From Oasisia sp. SBJ-2009 (Eukaryota; Annelida; Polychaeta; Sabellida; Siboglinidae): a stretch of DNA of 64,000 bases. Below are positions 59,144 to 64,000 of this stretch, piece by piece. The position numbers and the translations under genes are program-made. Numbering within the stretch: position 1 is the first letter of the stretch; each line of letters starts with the position of its first letter. The stretch spans positions 25,728,687-25,792,686 of the forward strand of contig OZ024858.1 of assembly GCA_964017155.1 (NCBI GenBank), in the 5' to 3' direction. The notes under the pieces are model-generated. The model saw only the letters and a list, made by a program, of their open reading frames with translations, made no database searches and was not told the origin of the DNA.

Positions 59144-62100
59144 GTATGTTAGCCACCTATTATGTGTGGAACACACACTTTCAAACATTAAAAACAAGGA
59201 TAAATGTGTTTTCATACTGCCGAGATAGTGTCAAGCGCCCTTAGCAAATAGTTAAGTATTCTGACAGGCAGTGACAGCCGAGCTTGTCCTAATCGTAAAC
59301 TAACCCTAACTAAAGTCTTAAAGAGTAATGTGTCTAACACTAAGGTAAGCCTTACTCTAAGCTTAGCCTAAAGCCTAACCATACACCTTCATCCTACACT
59401 GCAAACAAACAATCAACGCCTCAATACAGTACTGATATTACAGTAATTACAGACTGCATGTAGCCACTGCCGATGTCGAATTGAAGGGGAGTTTTGCACA
59501 AGTTTGTTTTGTGAATTTTATTTGTTTCAATAATGTAAATGATTTAATTTTGTAACCCAGTGATACAGTGTGTGTAAATGTGAGATAGTTGAGGAGAAGT
59601 TTGGTGTTTTCATAGGTAGGTCCGAAAATAAAAGATTGTCAAAAAATAAAATTTCCGTTCGAGTAGTAATGTGAAAGTTAAATCGTTGACAACACTGTTG
59701 TCAGTATACAGTAACAAGACAAGAGCTGGTAAACACAGCAGTGTGTGTTGGCAGGTTGCTGCAGCAGTTGTCTGACGTCTACCGAGAGTGTGAGAGGAGA
59801 CTGGTGTGTACAGAGGCTGTGTGTGCAGACAGCAACAAACTCTTCAAGCCATGGTAGGTGCCTAGGGCCCTAGGTAGGTGGAGTAGGATCGTGGACTGCC
59901 TGCTTTTTTATGTAATGTACTAATAATTTTATTGATCTATTTATTCTAATATTTTATTAACTTATTATTTTAGCTCACAGTGTCGTATCCTTTACATTGC
60001 ATGACCGTGAAATTCAATGTACAAATAATTTATTTATCTATTTATTTTATTTATTTATTCATCATTTTCATGTACACTTAAAGGACAAAAAAAGTCTACG
60101 GTTTCATGTCATACATCTAATAGAGTTTATACAAAGTAACAATTTCCTGCGACGTTGTTAAGGGTCAACAACTTCGAGTCTTCGACAGTTCGTTCAGTTG
60201 GCGTGACATCTAGCAGCTGCTTATAGACGTATATCTAAATCTGTGGTTAAATCTATGGTAAACTTGAGTAATTATGCCTTCATGTTCGGCATACGGTTGC
60301 AATGATAGTTGAAACAACCGGTAGTATTGAAGCAATGGATTCACATTGGTGATTTGCGGGCGTACTGTTTGGAATCCCTCCAGTCCAAGTACAGTTCACT
60401 TTGCTCGGTCCATTTTGAGGAGAAATGCTTTGAAGTAGACATGTATCATCAGTTGATGGGAAGATTTCAGCGATAACAATAATAGACAACTTTATATTTA
60501 CCGTCATCAGCATGTTACGCGCGCAGCCATTTCATGACAACAGCCAAACCCCATGCAGGGAATCTACGTGGAGAGCGCCTCGATCACCGTCGTGACGTCA
60601 TTCTTCGTCTAAGATGGGGTAGCGCGTAGTATTTGGATGGCTGGGTGTTAAAAAATATTTTTCTGGTAAACCGATGGCGTAAAAAAATTGAGTATATATG
60701 GAAATTGTTACTTTATATTAACTCTATTAGGTGTATGCCACGAAACAGTTAACTTTTTTGTCCTTTAATGTACAGTTAATTGTATTTATCTATTTATCAT
60801 ATTTATTTTATTAACTTATTACTTCAGCACACAGTCACTGCAGGATATTGAAACATCACTTTTTAGCAGTAAATACTTGAAGGAACCTGGATAGATTTAT
60901 GTTACAAGCACATTGATGTACACATTGGACTGATATTACAAGTGTTTCATGTCTGCTGTGTAGCGAGCTATGTCAAGTGAGCTTGTTTAGTAAAGCGTCA
61001 ACAACCATCGATAATTGCCGGTTAAATAACAACCATCTTTAATACCACATTGTTTCAACTTGTTCTTTGTACAACTCCAGTGACCTAATCACATGACAAC
61101 GCAATATATACATTGGACATATTTACTACAGGTGTGCATATACACATGTCCATGTGTGCATGCATGCACGTACACTCAAGACACACGAAGAGATATTATA
61201 CACAGAACATATACACTGAACACTATGCTCGACATTGGCACTGACCCAACGGCCCAACGTGTGTTGTGAAGCCATCAGGCCACAAGTTTTCAAATTCTAT
61301 TAACCCAATAGACCTCTGGTTTCGATCTGACTGACCATCATCAACATTTCCGCTACCCAGCCCTTCACAGAATATGTGTTGATATTTCAATTAATATTCA
61401 TTTTGTAACATTTTATTTACAACTTAACAATAGTGTCTAAAATGCAGCCATGTACAAAGCCATGCAACCATGTACACAGATTTCTACATACTATGGAACT
61501 AATTTATACGTCCGCATGATTGGCGAATGATGGGGTCATTAATTATTCACCCAATAAGACATCTTGTTCACCCAATAAGACATCTTGTTACGCATTGACT
61601 ATGGGTGTTATTTGTTATACTGTCAAATGTTTGACAGTGTTGTAACCAACCTTGGATGTAGCAGTGGATTTTGTAATACAGTTTAGGTGACATTCTGTCG
61701 ACGGTTCACTTCATCACTGCCATCACAGACTAAGGCCTCTGTTTAAGTGAGACATATCTTGTTATTGAAAGGCCGCAGAAAGACCCACCGGAGAAGAAGA
61801 AAGACTCCGTTCAAACAAGACAGGAAGTTGGTGGAGTTGCAGACGGAGATGCGGGTAAGTATTAGTGGCCACGGCCAGACTGCATGTGGAGCTGATACTG
61901 ATATTTTCGGTTCTCATTTATGGTGGTTCTCATTTTATATTTAATGTTCTTGTATCTTGTGTGAGAAGTCATTCGATGTTACATATACAGGTGGTTTAAA
62001 AACATTCACACATTTAAAACTGCACCAATGCAATGATGTTGAAATGCGTACATCTTAGATGCAACCGTTCTCTTTCAAAGTTTTTGTGTGCATTTTTAAA

Positions 62101-63860
62101 GTAATCTTGGTACCATGGAAAAATACTTGGAATAAATATGTAAATGGACCAGTGTGGTGTTTAATATTATAAAGCCTGAAAGTTCCTGGAATTCACCTTT
62201 CGTGTCTGATATACGTCATTCAGTTCCCACACACAACCGAGCCCCTTAGTGGGGCAATGTGCAACCGAATCAGGGACCTTCCTGATCGAATGCTAATGTA
62301 ATGATTGCGAACCTTTGCTTAGAGGATTATTCTAAATAGCAGAATGTTTTTAAACTATGCCTGTATATGACAGTTTGGTATTATGTTTTGTGGTTCAGTC
62401 ACTCACAATTTCCCTGTCACTAGTTGAACCACCAGGGGGCGAGACTGTCCCCGTGGAGGAGCTGGCAGAGCTTTGTGTCCTTGACCGGGTCCTGTCAAAG
62501 GCAAGGAAGGTCCGCAGCAAATACCTTGACAAGGTAGGATTGGGTCATGCAAGCAGATACTCTTAAAAGAATAAACATGATGTTGCTTATACATTTAATT
62601 TACAATAATAAATAAAGTATCCAATGATTTGTTGTTGTATGATAGTTGATTACATACTTTGTATTGTTCGAGTTATAATTAAAAAAAAACAGAACAGTTA
62701 CACTTATACGATTTAAATTGCTGGAGATTACCTTTTTCAAGAAGCGAGGTTTAACTCTGTAGGCAGTTTTATTCAGGACTTTGGGGATGAGACCGCAGGG
62801 ATCGCAGTTTTCAAGTTTCAGATGGTGACTGCGTTTTCACCCCAAGCATTGCTTGTTACTTGGCTAGTAACATGTATTGTTTTGTATATAATTATGATTA
62901 ACAGGGCTTTATGCAGGATCACATTTTTTTAAGCCAGTTTACAAACTTTAAATGTGTCTGATGACCTTTAATGGACTGCTAATGTATTAATACACATGTG
63001 ACACCATTTACACTTACTTTTAAGGCAAAACTGACAAAGACTGCTCCATTTTTACCCGTCCACCCATATTTCTACCCGTCCACAACAGGTTTTACCCATC
63101 CAAATGACGGGTGGACTGGTTTCTGCATAAAGCTATGATGATAAACAACAGTGGGTTAAGAAAAGTAAAATAAAGGCAAGTTCTTATATAGCACAGTATC
63201 CAGTCCTCAGGACCGTTCAAAGCGCTTTACATTTTACTTCCCTGACAGACCTGTTCACTCAGACACCATCTCGGCTTCTCCTGGAAGCATCCAGCCATAT
63301 GCTACAATTAATGTGCGAAGGCTGCTCGTACACAGATCCACCACTGTCTATAGCCAGGTACTCATCTATTCAGCTGAGTGAACTGGAGCAATGTAAAGTG
63401 AAAAAATGTGCCCAAGGTTTTAACACCGCAGCAGTAGTATTCGAACCCGGGTTCGCGTAGTCAAGAGTCCTAAGCTCTACCCCTGAGCCACTGCACTCTA
63501 AACACCTGTCTTTTGACTGAATGAAATCGTTGACCCGTATCAGTTGAAGGACCTGCAGGATGTGGAGTCACCAGAGGGAGCCACCGAGGATGATGTCCGA
63601 AGTCAACAAACAAGTGACTCCGGTGATCTGACCAAACCTACAGATTTTGTACAAACAACTGAACCTGCAAAAACAAATAGGAGACCATTGAAAAGCAAGG
63701 TTTGTACATTGCCCTATTTCAAAACGGGTGTTTTCAAAGAATTTTTATTTTAAGTAGAATTTGTTGATATACAGACTATTATAATGGGTGTTGATATATA
63801 TGGCGAATATTAGGTGAATGAGAAACGGCAAACTGCTCGAGTTGCACCCCTTCGAAACTC
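59106..63860 (+). CDS. TEDC2-like gene, 5' part, gene span (continues off the right edge)
   Basis: Six exons close in phase from an ATG at 59106 (38+99+83+110+156+47 nt, about 177 codons). The protein starts MAEPEKINLVFSGLLQQLSD, then a helix with paired Cys and Arg (VYRECERRLVCTEAVCADSN) ending KLFKPWPQ; an unstructured Lys/Pro/Glu linker; a second helix ELAELCVLDRVLSKARKVRS; then a Ser/Thr/Asp-rich stretch. The layout of a short helix ending x-x-W-P/E, a linker, then E-L-x-x-L-x-x-x-L-x-K-A-x-x-V-R resembles the N-terminus of TEDC2 (C16orf59), a partner of epsilon- and delta-tubulin needed for centriole triplet stability. Similarity is short and recalled from memory, so function is a hypothesis; the gene structure is firmer than the name. 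Confidence 0.6.
59755..59853 (+). CDS. TEDC2-like exon 2
   Basis: TTGGCAG acceptor, donor GTAGGT. Reads LLQQLSDVYRECERRLVC then TEAVCADSNKLFKP, an amphipathic helix. Confidence 0.7.
60077..60768 (+). mobile_element. THAP-containing TIR element (P-element-like), non-autonomous
   Basis: Ends are about 70-bp imperfect inverted repeats (TTAAAGGACAAAA at the left and its complement at the right; both arms carry CTAATAGAGTT and AAAGTAACAATTTCC) with TGTACA on each side (60071-60076, 60769-60774). Inside, the plus strand from 60272 reads MPSCSAYGCN, then after a break VLKQWIHIGDLRAYC and LCSVHFEEKCFEVD, the C2CH pattern of a THAP finger. A stop follows at once, so no transposase is encoded. Lies in intron 2 of the TEDC2-like gene. 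Confidence 0.85.
61772..61854 (+). CDS. TEDC2-like exon 3
   Basis: Acceptor TTGAAAG, donor GTAAGT. In phase it reads WPQKDPPEKKKDSVQTRQEV, a charged linker. The alternative frame (KGRRKTHRRRRKTPF) is open but does not join exon 2 or 4. Confidence 0.6.
62424..62533 (+). CDS. TEDC2-like exon 4
   Basis: Acceptor TGTCACTAG, donor GTAGGA, phase 0 at end. Reads VEPPGGETVPVEELAELCV then LDRVLSKARKVRSKYLDK; the part most like TEDC2. Confidence 0.72.
62902..63137 (+). mobile_element. MITE-like element, copy 2
   Basis: CAGGGCTTTATGCAGGAT at the left and CTGCATAAAGCTATG at the right form inverted ends. The body aligns with 18624-18931. Confidence 0.68.
63181..63500 (-). mobile_element. tRNA-headed SINE-like element 2
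   Basis: The minus strand starts with A box TGGCTCAGGGG (63480-63490) and B box GGGTTCGAATA (63438-63448) at pol III spacing, then a body of about 250 bp ending in a tail with GTAAAGCGCTTTGA and CTATATAAGAA. The head resembles a tRNA but does not fold into a clean cloverleaf. Confidence 0.7.
63544..63699 (+). CDS. TEDC2-like exon 5
   Basis: Acceptor TATCAG, donor GTTTGT, 52 codons, phase 0. Reads LKDLQDVESPEGATEDDV then a Ser/Thr/Gln/Pro-rich tail ending RRPLKSK. Confidence 0.65.
63814..63860 (+). CDS. TEDC2-like exon 6 (tentative)
   Basis: ATATTAG acceptor, then VNEKRQTARVAPLRN and a possible GTAAAA donor; without that donor the frame ends at TAA two bases later. Short and weakly supported. 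Confidence 0.35.
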
Positions 63861-64000
63861 GTAAAAAACATCTGCAAACCACTGCCAAATAATATTCAAG
63901 ATTGGGCCCTACAAACCATATCGGTTCTGCAGTTTACGATTATGTATAATTGGAAACAAGAATGGGTAAGAAAATATTCCAGTGCTTTTACTTTTAGTGA

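Noticed and set aside
59290..59400. Telomere-like CCCTAA motifs
   Set aside because: AACCCTAACT and TAGCCTAAAG variants are scattered and not in tandem.

Overview
The window is nuclear DNA of an intron-rich, AT-rich animal genome. The exons follow GT-AG rules and phase closure, several decayed cut-and-paste transposons and tRNA-headed SINE-like elements are present, and long minisatellites fill the introns. Nothing bacterial (operons, Shine-Dalgarno sites, CRISPR) is visible. The proteins look like bilaterian orthologues. The density of minisatellites and SINE-like repeats suggests a marine invertebrate (a mollusc or another lophotrochozoan, or a lancelet), but the sequence alone does not fix the phylum.

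Three protein-coding genes can be assembled exon by exon. (1) Positions 565-32222, minus strand: the first 11 coding exons (423 codons, every phase closing) of a Lethal giant larvae / LLGL cell-polarity protein. The rest of the gene lies beyond the left edge. (2) Positions 34495-49985, minus strand: an apparently complete SAFB/SLTM-type scaffold attachment factor with an N-terminal SAP domain, acidic region, RRM, Lys/Ser-rich region, Glu/Arg-rich coiled coil and Arg/Gly/His-rich tail ending in RRY-stop. One exon junction near 48.0 kb does not close in phase. (3) Positions 59106-63860, plus strand: the first exons of a gene whose short N-terminal helices resemble TEDC2 (tubulin epsilon and delta complex protein 2). 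The identification is tentative, and the gene continues past the right edge. LLGL and SAFB are head-to-tail on the minus strand with about 2.3 kb between coding regions. SAFB and the TEDC2-like gene are divergent, with about 9 kb of repeat-rich DNA between them.

Repeats and mobile elements fill most of the rest. Minisatellites: 45 bp at 801-1015, 17 bp at 1946-2191, 29 bp at 4142-4283, about 22-23 bp at 6983-8580, 35 bp at 19116-20939, 48 bp at 37330-38540, 27 bp at 38700-40484 and 43 bp at 53208-54043. Mobile elements: a hAT element with a perfect 8-bp target duplication (27557-29627), a THAP-containing TIR element (60077-60768), a TTAA-flanked MITE (49190-49571), a TIR element in the RRM intron of SAFB (42679-43837), a small MITE-like family with three copies, a pogo-type remnant (57780-58575), two tRNA-headed SINE-like elements and a retrotransposon 3' fragment.

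The most unusual feature is the position of the minisatellites. Five of the eight arrays lie within about 0-30 nt of a splice site, and in two cases the functional 3' splice site looks like an edited copy of the repeat unit. One SAFB coding exon (38566-38697) is enclosed between two unrelated arrays of about 1.2 and 1.8 kb. The very long ORFs over these arrays, on both strands, are by-products of stop-free units and are not annotated as genes.
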